DNA of 64,000 bases from Burkholderiaceae bacterium (GTDB taxonomy: Bacteria; Pseudomonadota; Gammaproteobacteria; Burkholderiales; Burkholderiaceae_C). The stretch spans positions 62,001 through 126,000 of the forward strand of contig SCRU01000150.1 of assembly GCA_004323695.1 (NCBI GenBank), read 5' to 3'. Shown piece after piece: positions 27,679-43,321 of the stretch; positions within the stretch are counted from its first letter, which is position 1; every line of letters begins with the position of its first letter. The position numbers were made by a program, and so were the translations under genes. The notes below the pieces were generated by a model, which searched no databases, was not told where the DNA came from, and worked only from the letters and a program-made list of their open reading frames with translations.

Positions 27679-28200
27679 TCACGCCAGCCACTTTTGCAGA
27701 AATTGCGCCGGCCCCATGGCCGGGTCCAGCCGGAAATCGGCAAAGCCCACGCGCTCGTAAAGCCGGCGGGCCCTGGCGTTGCCCGACAGCACTTCCAGCG
27801 TGAGTTTGCAGGCGCCGCGCCCGCGCGCGATGCGCTCCACCTCGGCCAGCATTTGCGCCGCGATGCCGCGCCCCCGATGACTGGCCGCCACGACGACGTC
27901 ATGCACATTCACCAGCGGCCGGCAGGCAAAGGTGGAAAAACCCTCGATGCAGTTGACCAGCCCGACCGGCGTGGCATGGCCAATATCAGCACCATCGAAC
28001 GCCAGCACGCTGAAGGCCTGGGGCCGCGCCGCCAGCTCGCGTACGAGATTCGCCTTGGCGAAATCGCTGAGCGGCTCGCCGCCACCTGCCGGGTCGCGCG
28101 CGTAGGCGTCGAGCAGCGTCACCAGCGCGCGGGCGTGGGCCGGGCTGGCGTAGTCGGCCATAAGAACTTTCACAGATTTAGCAGGAATGGTGTTGATCAT
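27679..28200 (-). CDS. GNAT family N-acetyltransferase
   Basis: 173 residues. The acetyl-CoA pyrophosphate loop is VVVAASHRGRGIAAQMLAEVER (about 104-125), followed by KLTLEVLSGNARARRLYERVGF, both standard GNAT motifs. The acceptor is unknown. It lies upstream of pstS in the same direction but stops before the Pho box, so it is transcribed separately or reads into the pst promoter region. A dispersed repeat (28199-28251) abuts its start codon. Confidence 0.85.
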   Translation of the reverse strand: MINTIPAKSVKVLMADYASPAHARALVTLLDAYARDPAGGGEPLSDFAKANLVRELAARPQAFSVLAFDGADIGHATPVGLVNCIEGFSTFACRPLVNVHDVVVAASHRGRGIAAQMLAEVERIARGRGACKLTLEVLSGNARARRLYERVGFADFRLDPAMGPAQFLQKWLA

Positions 28201-28251
28201 GAAATAAGACTGAAGCCCTTGATGAATGTTGTAAATCAGCTATTCATTAAA
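28199..28251 (-). repeat. Dispersed ~50-bp repeat, intergenic copy at the GNAT start
   Basis: Minus strand: ATAGCTGATTTACAAC, then ATCAAGGGCTTCAGTCTTAT and TTCATG. Block starts are 27 nt apart. The last ATG of the repeat is the GNAT start codon, so the element may carry its ribosome-proximal leader. Confidence 0.65.
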
Positions 28252-28330
28252 TAGCGCACGTCGAATTCCGCGGGCGCCAGAGCTGGTACGCTGGAAGCAG
28301 GCGCCTGGTCCTCGCTTTGTGTTGGCAGGG

Positions 28331-28954
28331 CTAAACACATTCGAGCGGCACGTGCGGCTGGGGTGGCAGTACGGCGCGAATCGAGTCGCCAGGGCAAACC
28401 GCGCCGCCTTCGAGAACGATCCCCATGACGCCGGCCTTGCGAATGAGTTTTCCATTCTTATCTCGATCCAGCACCGCAGCCATCAACCCGCTTTTGAATT
28501 GATTGAGCTGCACACAAGGGTTACGCAAGTCGGTCAGTTGAACCACGGCGGTTTTACCGAGATGAAGCCTGGTTCCCACCGGCAACTCGAGCAATGCAAG
28601 CTCCTGCGTCGTAATGTTCTCGCCGATTTCACCCGGACCAATCACATAGCCTGTCGCGGCCAGCTCCTGGCGAAGCTCGGTGTGAAGGAGGTGAACTTGC
28701 CGTAAGTTCGGTTGATCCGGATTGCGCGCCACGCGCGACCGATGCTGAACCCTCTCACCGCAATGCGCGTCGCCTTCAACACCCAGACCGACCAGCAACG
28801 TGATGCTCTGGCGCGGGGTCTTGCTGAAGGCATGCGTTTGACTCACGCTGACAGCTTCAACGACGCCGGCCGGGTCGCGCGCATCGGCATGGGAGAGGTT
28901 GGCGTAGTTGGGCAGGAGCATGTTCAAGGCGTTAGAAGAAGTACCTTGAACCAT
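28331..28954 (-). CDS. MOSC domain protein
   Basis: 207 residues. The region from residue about 30 to 190 fits the MOSC domain (MOCO sulfurase C-terminal): VGLGVEGDAHCGERVQHRSR, NLRQVHLLHTELRQEL, GPGEIGENITTQEL and GTRLHLGKTAVVQLTDLRNPC with the conserved cysteine. Such proteins bind molybdenum cofactor or sulfur-bearing ligands; the substrate here is unknown. The ATG overlaps the stop of the hexapeptide-repeat gene (TAATG), which supports this start and coupled translation. Confidence 0.82.
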   Translation of the reverse strand: MVQGTSSNALNMLLPNYANLSHADARDPAGVVEAVSVSQTHAFSKTPRQSITLLVGLGVEGDAHCGERVQHRSRVARNPDQPNLRQVHLLHTELRQELAATGYVIGPGEIGENITTQELALLELPVGTRLHLGKTAVVQLTDLRNPCVQLNQFKSGLMAAVLDRDKNGKLIRKAGVMGIVLEGGAVCPGDSIRAVLPPQPHVPLECV

Positions 28955-29595
28955 TAAAAAGGATCATTGCTCGGGAAAGCTTCCTGATCGCAGAGCTTGG
29001 CACGGCGAACGATGGCGCCCATCTCCAGAAGCGCGCCTGGAGCGACCACCGCATTGGCGCCGATACGCGAGGCGTCTCCCACCACGGCACCAAACTTTTC
29101 GCTTCCCGTTCGGTGGAGGTCGGAACCTAGCCGAACCATGACTTCCTTCGCCGCCCGTTCGTTGCGGTAGTTGCAGATGATGCTTCCCGCTTCGAGATTC
29201 ACGCCCTCGCCAACCAACGAGTCCCCAACAAAGTTGAAATGCGCAAGCTTGGTTCCGGCAAACACGAACGAGGATTTCAGTTCGGCCCCCGGCCCGAAAG
29301 TGCAGTTCTCGGCCACCCAGTTGCCTCCGCGCAAGTAGGCGCCAGCGGCAACGAAGGCGTTGGCGCCCAGGATCAGCGGTCCCTTCAGAACGGCACCCGA
29401 TTCGATAGCGGCGGTTCGGTGCACCGCGATCTCTTCGGAAATCACATACTCGGCTGCAGAGAGCCCGGAAAGCAAGGCTCTCACCAAAGCCGAAGATTGG
29501 CCCGTCAGCTCCCAGGGCGAAAGATGACGCCAGCGTGCCAGCGGCGAGGAAGCGAAGGCGGCGATATAGCGCGGGAGATCAACTACGGTAGCCAT
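28954..29595 (-). CDS. Left-handed beta-helix (hexapeptide-repeat) transferase-like protein
   Basis: 213 residues. From about residue 55 onward runs a left-handed parallel beta helix with hexapeptide-like turns (IESGAVLKGPLILGANAFVAAG, FGPGAELKSS, LVGEGVNLEAGSIICNYRNE, DASRIGANAVVAPGALLEMG). The arrangement resembles the C-terminal acyltransferase domain of GlmU/LpxA-like proteins, but no nucleotidyltransferase domain is present. Acceptor and donor are unknown. It is the first gene of a two-gene unit with the MOSC gene. Confidence 0.7.
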   Translation of the reverse strand: MATVVDLPRYIAAFASSPLARWRHLSPWELTGQSSALVRALLSGLSAAEYVISEEIAVHRTAAIESGAVLKGPLILGANAFVAAGAYLRGGNWVAENCTFGPGAELKSSFVFAGTKLAHFNFVGDSLVGEGVNLEAGSIICNYRNERAAKEVMVRLGSDLHRTGSEKFGAVVGDASRIGANAVVAPGALLEMGAIVRRAKLCDQEAFPSNDPF

Positions 29596-29698
29596 ACTGA
29601 GGAAGTAAAAATGATCACTGACAGCTCAATTTCCCGGACAGCCACTCCCTCGCCCTCACCATCCCCAACCGGCCTCTACATACGAGTCGTGGCGTCCT

Positions 29699-30352
<654 letters not shown>

Positions 30353-30488
30353 TCAATACAGATCGCAGCCAATTGCTGCGCACCACGACATCGCTGGATA
30401 ACGTTGCCGGGCTGAAGCCTGTTGATCTCATTGGCCTCTTCTTTTCAACGCCAAAAATTGGCCTCGACAATGCACATAGTCCCGGCAA

Positions 30489-31823
30489 CTACCCCGCCCG
30501 CACCGCCCCCACTAACCGTTCCGCGCACGCCTTGGCCTGCTCCGCATCGCGCGCCTCCACCATCACGCGCAGCACCGGCTCGGTGCCGCTGGCGCGGATC
30601 AGCACGCGGCCGGCATTGTCGAGTTCGGACTCGACGGCTTTGGTTTCTGCCGCAAGTCGCGCATTGGTTTTCCAGTCCTGGCCGGGCTGCAGCCGCACGT
30701 TGATCAGGGTTTGCGGGAACAGGGTGACCTCGGCCAGCATCTGGTCCAGCGTGCGGCCGCTGCGCACGCAGGCTTGCAGCACTTGCAGGGCCGAGATCAA
30801 GCCGTCGCCCGTGGTGTGCTTGTCCAGCGCCAGCAGGTGGCCCGATCCTTCGCCGCCGAGCAGCCAGCGGTTCTTCTCCAGCTCTTCGAGCACGTAGCGG
30901 TCGCCGACACTGGCGCGCACGAACTGCAGGCCCTGCGCCTTGAGCGCCACCTCCACCGCCATGTTGGTCATCAGGGTGCCCACCACGCCAGGGATAGTGT
31001 CGCCGCGCGCCAGCCGGTCGGCCACCATCAGGTACAGCAGCTCGTCGCCGTTGTAGAGGCGTCCTGTGGCATCGACGAGCTGCAAGCGGTCCGCGTCGCC
31101 GTCGAGCGCAATGCCGTAGTCGGCCTGATTCGCCCGCACGGCACGCACCAGCGCATCCGGGTGCGTGGCGCCGACCTCGCGGTTGATGTTCAGGCCATCG
31201 GGCGCGCAGCCGATCGCCACGACATCCGCGCCCAATTCATGAAACACCTTGGGCGCGACTTGATAGGCCGCACCGTGCGCCGCATCGACCACGATCTTGA
31301 GGCCCCGCAGCGTGAGGTCGTTGGCGAAAGTGCTTTTGCAGAACTCGATGTAGCGGCCGGCCGCGTCGTCGAGTCGGCGCGCCTTGCCCAGCGACGCCGA
31401 GTCGACCCAGGCTGGCGCCTCGTCCAGCGCGGCTTCCACCGCCAGCTCCCAGGCGTCGGGCAGCTTGCTGCCCTGCGCGCTGAAGAACTTGATACCGTTG
31501 TCGGCGAACGGGTTGTGGCTGGCGCTGATGACCACGCCCAGGCTCGCGCGTTGCGCCCGCGTGAGGTAGGCCACGCCCGGCGTCGGCAAGGGCCCGAGCA
31601 GCACCACATCGACACCGGCGGAGTTGAAGCCCGACTCGAGCGCGCTCTCCAGCATATAGCCCGAGATGCGCGTGTCCTTGCCGATCAGCACCGTGGGGCG
31701 CGGCTCGGACCGTTTCAATACCTGGCCCACGGCGTGCGCCAGGCGCAGCACGAAGTCCGGCGTGATAGGCGACTGGCCCACGGTGCCTCGGATTCCATCG
31801 GTGCCAAAATATTTTCGCGTCAT
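30489..31823 (-). CDS. glmM: Phosphoglucosamine mutase
   Basis: 444 residues from the ATG at 31823 ([13 protein letters not shown]), the conserved family start; an ATG at 31847 overlapping the folP end is less likely. It interconverts glucosamine-6-phosphate and glucosamine-1-phosphate for UDP-GlcNAc. The phosphoserine is Ser102 in [10 protein letters not shown], and the magnesium loop [11 protein letters not shown] and sugar-binding [19 protein letters not shown] are intact. It follows folP by 16 bp in the order ftsH-folP-glmM shared with many proteobacteria. Confidence 0.97.
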   Translation of the reverse strand: MTRKYFGTDGIRGTVGQSPITPDFVLRLAHAVGQVLKRSEPRPTVLIGKDTRISGYMLESALESGFNSAGVDVVLLGPLPTPGVAYLTRAQRASLGVVISASHNPFADNGIKFFSAQGSKLPDAWELAVEAALDEAPAWVDSASLGKARRLDDAAGRYIEFCKSTFANDLTLRGLKIVVDAAHGAAYQVAPKVFHELGADVVAIGCAPDGLNINREVGATHPDALVRAVRANQADYGIALDGDADRLQLVDATGRLYNGDELLYLMVADRLARGDTIPGVVGTLMTNMAVEVALKAQGLQFVRASVGDRYVLEELEKNRWLLGGEGSGHLLALDKHTTGDGLISALQVLQACVRSGRTLDQMLAEVTLFPQTLINVRLQPGQDWKTNARLAAETKAVESELDNAGRVLIRASGTEPVLRVMVEARDAEQAKACAERLVGAVRAG

Positions 31824-31839
31824 TTGCGTGTTTTCCCCT

Positions 31840-32700
31840 TTATTCATCTACATTGTTTGCTATTTTATTTACAGCATCCAGGATTTTCAACGCGGCCACG
31901 GTTTCACGCACATCATGCACCCGTACGATGGCCGCGCCACGCTCCACGGCCAGCAGCGCCGCGGCCACGCTGGGCGCCTGGCGCTGGTGCGCGGGCGGCG
32001 CCACGCCGTCTGCCGCAACCACTGCCCCCAGCGACGACTTGCGCGACCAGCCCGCGAGGATGGGGCAGCCCGCAGCCAGGAGCTCGCGCTGACGCGCCAG
32101 CAGAGCGAAATTTTGCGCCACGGTCTTACCGAAGCCGATGCCCGGGTCCAGCACAATGCGTGCTTTATCGACACCTAGCCCTCGCAGGTCCTTCGCAGTC
32201 TGCTGCAAAAACGATAGTACTTGAGGCACCACGTCGCCCGTCATGGGCGCGGCCTGCATGCTCTGCGGCTCGCGATGCATGTGCATCAGGCACACGCCGC
32301 AGCGGCCGTGACCCGCCACCACTTGCGCGGCACCGGGTTGGCGCAAGGCCCAGATGTCATTGACGATGTCGACGCCCAGATCGAGCGCCGTTTGCATGAC
32401 CTGCGGTTTGTAGGTGTCCACGGAAACCGGCACCCCCAGCCTGACCGCCTCGCGCAGCACCGGCAACACGCGCGCCAGCTCCTCCTGCAGTGGCAGCGGC
32501 GCCGCGCCCGGGCGGGTGGATTCGCCGCCGATGTCCAGGATATCCGCCCCCTCCTTCAGCAGTTGTTCACAGTGGCGCAGGGCAGCGGTGGTCGATGCAT
32601 GCTGGCCACCGTCGGAAAACGAATCGGGCGTGACATTGACGATGCCCATCACGCGCGGTCGCGCCAGGTCGATGGAATAACGGGTGGTTTGCCAGAACAT
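31840..32700 (-). CDS. folP: Dihydropteroate synthase
   Basis: 286 residues from the ATG at 32700. It condenses p-aminobenzoate with hydroxymethyl-dihydropterin diphosphate in folate synthesis and is the sulfonamide target. Motifs are [51 protein letters not shown] and GWSRKS. A hairpin terminator lies between ftsH and this gene. A degenerate copy of the dispersed repeat may lie at 32165-32216. Confidence 0.96.
   Translation of the reverse strand: MFWQTTRYSIDLARPRVMGIVNVTPDSFSDGGQHASTTAALRHCEQLLKEGADILDIGGESTRPGAAPLPLQEELARVLPVLREAVRLGVPVSVDTYKPQVMQTALDLGVDIVNDIWALRQPGAAQVVAGHGRCGVCLMHMHREPQSMQAAPMTGDVVPQVLSFLQQTAKDLRGLGVDKARIVLDPGIGFGKTVAQNFALLARQRELLAAGCPILAGWSRKSSLGAVVAADGVAPPAHQRQAPSVAAALLAVERGAAIVRVHDVRETVAALKILDAVNKIANNVDE
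32165..32216 (-). repeat. Possible degenerate repeat copy inside folP
   Basis: Minus strand: TTTTTGCAGCAGACTGCG, then GCGAGGGCTAGGTGTCG, with the two blocks 27 nt apart as in other copies. The ATAGC block is changed to GCAGC. The protein here is of normal family length, so chance resemblance cannot be excluded. Confidence 0.35.
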
Positions 32701-32711
32701 GTCGAGTCGCA

Positions 32712-32737
32712 GCAAAAACGGGGCACAAGGCCCCGTT
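32712..32737 (-). terminator. Intrinsic terminator between ftsH and folP
   Basis: On the minus strand AACGGGGC-CTTGT-GCCCCGTT is followed by TTTTTGC, an 8-bp perfect stem with a short U-run. It lies 20 bp after the ftsH stop and 12 bp before the folP ATG, so some readthrough or a separate folP promoter is needed. Confidence 0.8.
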
Positions 32738-32756
32738 GATCTTATTCCTTGATCCT

Positions 32757-34676
<1,920 letters not shown>

Positions 34677-34803
34677 ACAAGGCTCCGATAAAAAAAGGAT
34701 GGCAACCGGTGCCGAAATGTTCCCCGGCTTCCATCTACTTGTAGTCCATTTTAGGCGTTTCAAGACGTGCCGGCATGGCTTTTGCCGCCAGCAGCCCCTT
34801 GCG

Positions 34804-35517
34804 TTACAAGGGCTTGCAGGGCATTTCCCGCGATTCAATGGCGCACGAAGGGTCCGGCCCGACCGTTTTCAGGCCCTGGCCAACCAGAAACGTCTCCGAC
34901 GACTTGTCGCGCGACGCCTTGGGCTTGATCGGCTTCACCACGCGGAAAGTGTCCTTGAACAATTTGACCAGTTGGCTATAGCCGCCGCCATGGAATGCTT
35001 TGACCACCAGCGCGCCCTCGGGTTTCATGTGCTTTTGGCTGAACTCGACCGCCAATTCGACCAGGTGTGCAATGCGCGCCGCGTCCGCCGATGCAATTCC
35101 GGACAGGTTCGGGGCCATGTCGGATACCACGACGTCGGCCTTGCGCCCCCGCATCTCCTGTCCGAGTCTTTCCAGTACCTCGGGCTCGCGAAAATCACCC
35201 AGAAGGAATGCCACCCCCTCGATTGGCGCCATTGGCAGGATATCCAGCGCAATGATGGTGCCGTCCAACTGCCCCACCGCCGCACCTGCCGGCGACAGCT
35301 TGCGGCGCAGGTATTGACTCCAGGCGCCCGGCGTGGACCCCAGATCGACGACCAGATGCCCGGGCCTGATCAAATTCAGCGTCTCGTCTATTTCCTTGAG
35401 CTTGTAGGCCGCGCGCGCACGATAGCCCTCATGGTTGGCCAGCTTGACATAGGGGTCGTTCACATGGTCGTTCAGCCATGCCCGGTTGACTTTCCTGCTT
35501 TTCGTTTTCACTTTCAT
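34804..35517 (-). CDS. rlmE: 23S rRNA 2'-O-ribose U2552 methyltransferase RlmE (FtsJ)
   Basis: 237 residues. SAM-binding motif [15 protein letters not shown] and the acidic motif [12 protein letters not shown] lie in a Rossmann fold; the catalytic K-D-K set is represented by AAYKL, SDMAP and LVVKAFHG. It methylates U2552 in the A-loop of 23S rRNA, late in 50S assembly. It is upstream of ftsH in the same direction (127 bp gap) and divergent from yhbY, with 20 bp between the two starts. Confidence 0.95.
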   Translation of the reverse strand: MKVKTKSRKVNRAWLNDHVNDPYVKLANHEGYRARAAYKLKEIDETLNLIRPGHLVVDLGSTPGAWSQYLRRKLSPAGAAVGQLDGTIIALDILPMAPIEGVAFLLGDFREPEVLERLGQEMRGRKADVVVSDMAPNLSGIASADAARIAHLVELAVEFSQKHMKPEGALVVKAFHGGGYSQLVKLFKDTFRVVKPIKPKASRDKSSETFLVGQGLKTVGPDPSCAIESREMPCKPL

Positions 35518-35537
35518 ACTGCCTCGATAATACGGGC

Positions 35538-36014
35538 ATGGCCCAAATTCAACTCACCCCCGCCCAGCGCAAGGCGCATCGCGCCAACGCCCATCACCTC
35601 GACCCGGTCGTCATGGTTGGCGCGGGCGGCCTGACGGCGGCCGTCAAAAAGGAAACCGATGCCGCCCTGAACGCGCATGGGCTGATCAAGGTGCGCGTCT
35701 TCTCGGACGATCGCGCCGTGCGAAGCGAGATTTACCAGACGCTGGCCGATGAACTGGGCGCGGCGCCGATCCAGCATATCGGCAAACTGTTCGTGCTGTG
35801 GCGCCCGCAGCCCGAGAAGGAAAAAGTGATCGACGAGGACCGCATGGCGGGACCGCGTGACTTCAAGGTGCTGAAATACAGCAAACGCGGCGGCCAGCGC
35901 CCGGAGGTCAAGACCCTGCGCGTGCTGGGCAACCAGCGGCTCACGCCTGGCGGCAAGGTGAAACGGGCCAAACCCAAGCCGCAGACCTCGATCAAGAAGC
36001 GCGTCCAGACTTGA
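35538..36014 (+). CDS. yhbY: CRM-domain RNA-binding protein YhbY
   Basis: 158 residues. The CRM domain covers about 4-95: [49 protein letters not shown]. YhbY proteins bind pre-50S particles. A basic C-terminal tail ([16 protein letters not shown]) extends past the usual length. It is divergent from rlmE, as in many proteobacteria. Confidence 0.9.
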   Translation: MAQIQLTPAQRKAHRANAHHLDPVVMVGAGGLTAAVKKETDAALNAHGLIKVRVFSDDRAVRSEIYQTLADELGAAPIQHIGKLFVLWRPQPEKEKVIDEDRMAGPRDFKVLKYSKRGGQRPEVKTLRVLGNQRLTPGGKVKRAKPKPQTSIKKRVQT

Positions 36015-36018
36015 TGTC

Positions 36019-36789
36019 ATGACGCCCCCCGCACCGCCCGTGGCTTCGCCTCTGCACAACGTCATCTGCATGAAATGGGGGACCAAGTACGGTCCCGAAT
36101 ATGTAAATCGCCTGTACGCCATGGTGCGCCGGCACCTGACTGGTGCATTTCGCTTTGTGTGCCTGACCGACGATCGCCAGGGCATCCGCGCCGAGGTGGA
36201 ATGCTTCCCGATCCCCGAGTTGCACCTCGAAGTACAGGCTGGCGTTCCCGACCGGGCCTGGAAGAAGCTCACCACTTTTTCCGCCGATTTGTACGGGCTC
36301 ACCGGCACCGCGCTGTTTCTCGATGTGGACGTGGTGATCGTCGGCGACCTCGACGTTTTTTTCGAAGAGCCCGGCGACTTTCTGATCATCCGCGACTATC
36401 GCCGCCCCTGGCAAACACCGCGCATCACCGGCAACTCATCGGTGTATCGCTTCCAGCTGGGCGCGCACCCCGACGTGCTGGCGTATTTCAAGTCCCATGT
36501 CGACGAGGTGCAATCGCGCTTTCGAAACGAGCAGGCTTATCTGTCGAACTTCCTGCATCGCCAGGGCAAGCTGCGCTATTGGCCTGTCGCCTGGTGCCCC
36601 AGCTTCAAATATCAGAGCATCCCGCGCTGGCCGGCGAACTACTGGAGCGAGCCAGTCGTGCCGGCGGGTGCGCGCATCGTGATCTTCCATGGAGAGTGCA
36701 ACCCGCCCGATGCCCTCGCGGGCCGGCGCAACCGCAGTTTTCGCAGCATGCGCCCAGCTGGCTGGGTCGCGACACACTGGCGGGAATAA
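36019..36789 (+). CDS. Glycosyltransferase-like protein (GT8-like)
   Basis: 256 residues. A DxD-type motif LFLDVDVVIVGDLDVFF lies near 96-112, and ITGNSSVYRFQLG and NEQAYLSNFL follow, as in retaining GT-A enzymes of the GT8/GT32 type. It is likely cytoplasmic. It starts 4 bp after yhbY and ends 11 bp from the convergent Kdo hydroxylase gene; a role in lipopolysaccharide core or another surface glycan is inference. Not assigned to a characterised enzyme. Confidence 0.65.
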   Translation: MTPPAPPVASPLHNVICMKWGTKYGPEYVNRLYAMVRRHLTGAFRFVCLTDDRQGIRAEVECFPIPELHLEVQAGVPDRAWKKLTTFSADLYGLTGTALFLDVDVVIVGDLDVFFEEPGDFLIIRDYRRPWQTPRITGNSSVYRFQLGAHPDVLAYFKSHVDEVQSRFRNEQAYLSNFLHRQGKLRYWPVAWCPSFKYQSIPRWPANYWSEPVVPAGARIVIFHGECNPPDALAGRRNRSFRSMRPAGWVATHWRE

Positions 36790-36800
36790 ACGCGCCGCGC

Positions 36801-37715
36801 TCAGCCTGGCTGCCGTGCCACAAGGGGCCGCCCCGCCAGTCTGGAGAGAATCGCCAGAGGACTGGACTGCGGATCGTACAGGTGCTGCGGCGCCAGAAAC
36901 AGGGTCTGCTCCAGCATGTACTGGCCTGACATCACCGCATGCGAGGTCTGATCGGAAAAACACACCCACGCCGAGCCGGCCGCAAACGGCACCGTGGCCT
37001 GCCCAGCGCTCTTCTGGTAATCCAGATCACTCTTCATCGCGTCGTGCAGCTGCAGCATCATGTGGTCATATTCGGAACGCAGCGACTTGGTCACGTGCAG
37101 CGCGCGCAGTGCGCCGGCCTGCCATTTCGAATAGCGCGTGAAGCGCGGCACGAAGCGCCGCGCGACGGTCTCGAACGGTTCGCCGACCCGCCAGACCCGC
37201 GCCACGCCGGCCGGATTCACGTTGGCAAACACGCGCAGGATGCGCTCGCCGTCATTCGGACGCGACGGAAAGGCGTCAACATGCAGACGGCGGTCGTCCG
37301 CGCGCCAGGACTGCCGGCGCGATTCCACCCGCATCGGCCTGTAGCTGGTTGGCGCCAGCCGCAAATGGCCGTTGTAATGTGGCAACGGTGCGGCAATGAG
37401 CTCCTGCGACTGCGCCCGGAACCGACCAATCATGGTGCCGAGCGCCTGTACCGTGGCGAGGTCGCCGCTGGCACCGTGGAGCGCCCCGTTCGCATCCAGG
37501 CTGATGTTGCGCGAGTTGGGCGAAAGTATGCCCGGGTCGATCAAGCGGGCTTCCTGCGGCAAGACCTGGAAACCCAGATGCGGAAAATAAAGCACCTTGC
37601 CGGCTTCCAGCGCCGCCGCCCAGGCTGCGTTGGCCTGCACACCATGCCAGTGCACCGCCTCCATTTCCACGATTTGTGATTCCACGGACAGCCCCCGAAC
37701 AAAACAGCAAGCCAT
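36801..37715 (-). CDS. kdoO: Kdo 3-hydroxylase (Fe2+/2-oxoglutarate dioxygenase)
   Basis: 304 residues from the ATG at 37715; a TTG at 37739 and an ATG at 37664 are alternatives. The family (KdoO, studied in Burkholderia and Yersinia) hydroxylates the outer Kdo sugar of lipopolysaccharide to D-glycero-D-talo-octulosonate. The facial triad is visible as His145-x-Asp147 in RRLHVDAFPSRPND and His259 in SDQTSHAVMSG. Other conserved stretches are KVLYFPHLGFQVLPQE, LDPGILSPNSRNISLD-like segments and MLEQTLFL. It should act at the cytoplasmic face of the inner membrane. Family call is from memory of the motif pattern. Confidence 0.82.
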   Translation of the reverse strand: MACCFVRGLSVESQIVEMEAVHWHGVQANAAWAAALEAGKVLYFPHLGFQVLPQEARLIDPGILSPNSRNISLDANGALHGASGDLATVQALGTMIGRFRAQSQELIAAPLPHYNGHLRLAPTSYRPMRVESRRQSWRADDRRLHVDAFPSRPNDGERILRVFANVNPAGVARVWRVGEPFETVARRFVPRFTRYSKWQAGALRALHVTKSLRSEYDHMMLQLHDAMKSDLDYQKSAGQATVPFAAGSAWVCFSDQTSHAVMSGQYMLEQTLFLAPQHLYDPQSSPLAILSRLAGRPLVARQPG

Positions 37716-37763
37716 GGCGACACGATCACGCTGAAGCAATTGCAGCGCGCACCGGGCCCAGCG

Positions 37764-38204
37764 TCAACCGGCTTGCCGAGGGTTGGACACCAACTGCCAC
37801 AGCACGGCGACCGCGCAGAGCCACTGCACGAGATACATCGCGCTACCCACACTGTGCCAGAGTTCGAGGTTTTCCCGGGCCACGATCCGGGGCGCCACGG
37901 CAAACTGGCTCAGCAGGGCAAGGAGCATGCCGAAGACTATAAAAAAGAGAGCATTTTGCGCCCACCCGGCAAGGGCTTGCGTCTGTCTTGACCTTGAAAG
38001 CAGCAACAGCAGCAGCCCGCAAGCGACGGACACCCAGGTTTGCGCCGCAAACAGCCTGGCGGCCATCTGGCCCGCCATCGCGGGTGTCGGCAGGTTGGCG
38101 AACAACAGCGGCACCACCAAAAAACCGATAGTCGACAGGCTGCCCCACCACAAGGCAGCGATCATGGCGGGAAGGCGCGGTTTCAAGCCAGGTCGCCCGC
38201 TCAA
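37764..38204 (-). CDS. DUF4149 membrane protein
   Basis: 146 residues with four predicted membrane segments (from residues about 12, 44, 80 and 121) and a conserved NLELWHSVGSAMYLVQW near the C-terminus, the pattern of DUF4149 (TMEM205-like). Function is not known. The ATG overlaps the greA stop (ATGA), so it is translated from the greA message. Confidence 0.75.
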   Translation of the reverse strand: MSGRPGLKPRLPAMIAALWWGSLSTIGFLVVPLLFANLPTPAMAGQMAARLFAAQTWVSVACGLLLLLLSRSRQTQALAGWAQNALFFIVFGMLLALLSQFAVAPRIVARENLELWHSVGSAMYLVQWLCAVAVLWQLVSNPRQAG

Positions 38205-38677
38205 ACGTAGGACACGCCCACGATCTCGAAGTGCTTGACGCCGCCCGGCGTCTGCACCTCGGCGCTGTCGCCTTCTTCCTTGCCGATCAGGGCGCGCGCA
38301 ATCGGACTGCCGATGTTGACCAGGCCGAGCTTGAGATCGGCCTCGTCCTCACCAACGATCTGGTATTTGACGACGACGCCCGAGGACTCGTCTTCGAGCT
38401 CCACCGTAGCGCCGAAAACGATCTTGCCGCCAGCGTCCAGCGAGGACGGATCGATGATCAGCGACGCCGACAGTTTGCTCTCGATCTCCTGGATACGCCC
38501 TTCGATGAAACCCTGGCGGTCCTTGGCCGCGTCGTATTCGGCGTTCTCACTCAGGTCGCCCTGGGCGCGCGCTTCGGAAATCGCACCGATGACCGCAGGC
38601 CGGTCCACCGATTTGAGCCGGTGCAACTCGGCCTTGAGCTTCTCCGCGCCGCGCTTGGTAATGGGAATGGTCGCCAT
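38201..38677 (-). CDS. greA: Transcription elongation factor GreA
   Basis: 158 residues from the ATG at 38677 (MATIPITKRGAEKL), the standard start and length. The N-terminal coiled coil carries the acidic tip ARAQGDLSENAEYDAAKDRQ, whose Asp/Glu pair reaches the polymerase active site to stimulate cleavage of backtracked RNA. The C-terminal FKBP-like domain has GSPIARALIGKEEGD. It lies downstream of carB in the same direction, with a terminator-like hairpin between. Confidence 0.96.
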   Translation of the reverse strand: MATIPITKRGAEKLKAELHRLKSVDRPAVIGAISEARAQGDLSENAEYDAAKDRQGFIEGRIQEIESKLSASLIIDPSSLDAGGKIVFGATVELEDESSGVVVKYQIVGEDEADLKLGLVNIGSPIARALIGKEEGDSAEVQTPGGVKHFEIVGVSYV

Positions 38678-38704
38678 GGGATGTTCAACGAAAGGTTCGT
38701 CCAA

Positions 38705-38736
38705 AAGGAAACCGCCGAGCGTTGCCGTCCGGCGGT
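38705..38736 (-). terminator. Likely terminator after carB
   Basis: Minus strand: ACCGCCG ... CGGCGGT (7-bp stem, 12-nt loop) followed by TTTCCTTTT. It lies about 40 bp past the carB stop and 28 bp upstream of the greA ATG. Confidence 0.6.
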
Positions 38737-38775
38737 GTCAGTTGACTAGATTATGCCGCGAATGCGATGGCCAAC

Positions 38776-43200
<4,425 letters not shown>

Positions 43201-43224
43201 TGGGTTCTCCGGGTTGATGACGGT

Positions 43225-43293
43225 TCGCCCAAGCGCGCGCAAGAAACGACGGCTGCTTTTGTGAGGGGTTTGGCTTGAATGCGGCTTGGGCGA
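43225..43293 (-). promoter_or_regulatory. Long-range inverted repeat in the carAB leader
   Basis: TCGCCCAAGC (43225-43234) and GCTTGGGCGA (43284-43293) are perfect reverse complements separated by 49 nt, all between the likely transcription start and the carA GTG. The RNA could fold into a closed leader domain placed 25 nt before the start codon. No known riboswitch was recognised. Confidence 0.5.
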
Positions 43294-43315
43294 AGCTGAT
43301 TTTGGATAGCTCTTG

Positions 43316-43321
43316 ATTATA
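43316..43321 (-). promoter_or_regulatory. Putative -10 element of carAB
   Basis: The minus strand reads TATAAT exactly, 116 bp before the carA start and overlapping the last codon and stop of the RNA methyltransferase gene. No convincing -35 hexamer lies 16-18 bp upstream. Confidence 0.45.

Noticed and set aside
31835-31863. Possible repeat copy at the folP-glmM junction (ATAGC then AATAAAGGGG)
   Set aside because: The first block and spacing fit, but the second block keeps only the AAGG run; too little to separate it from a normal leader.
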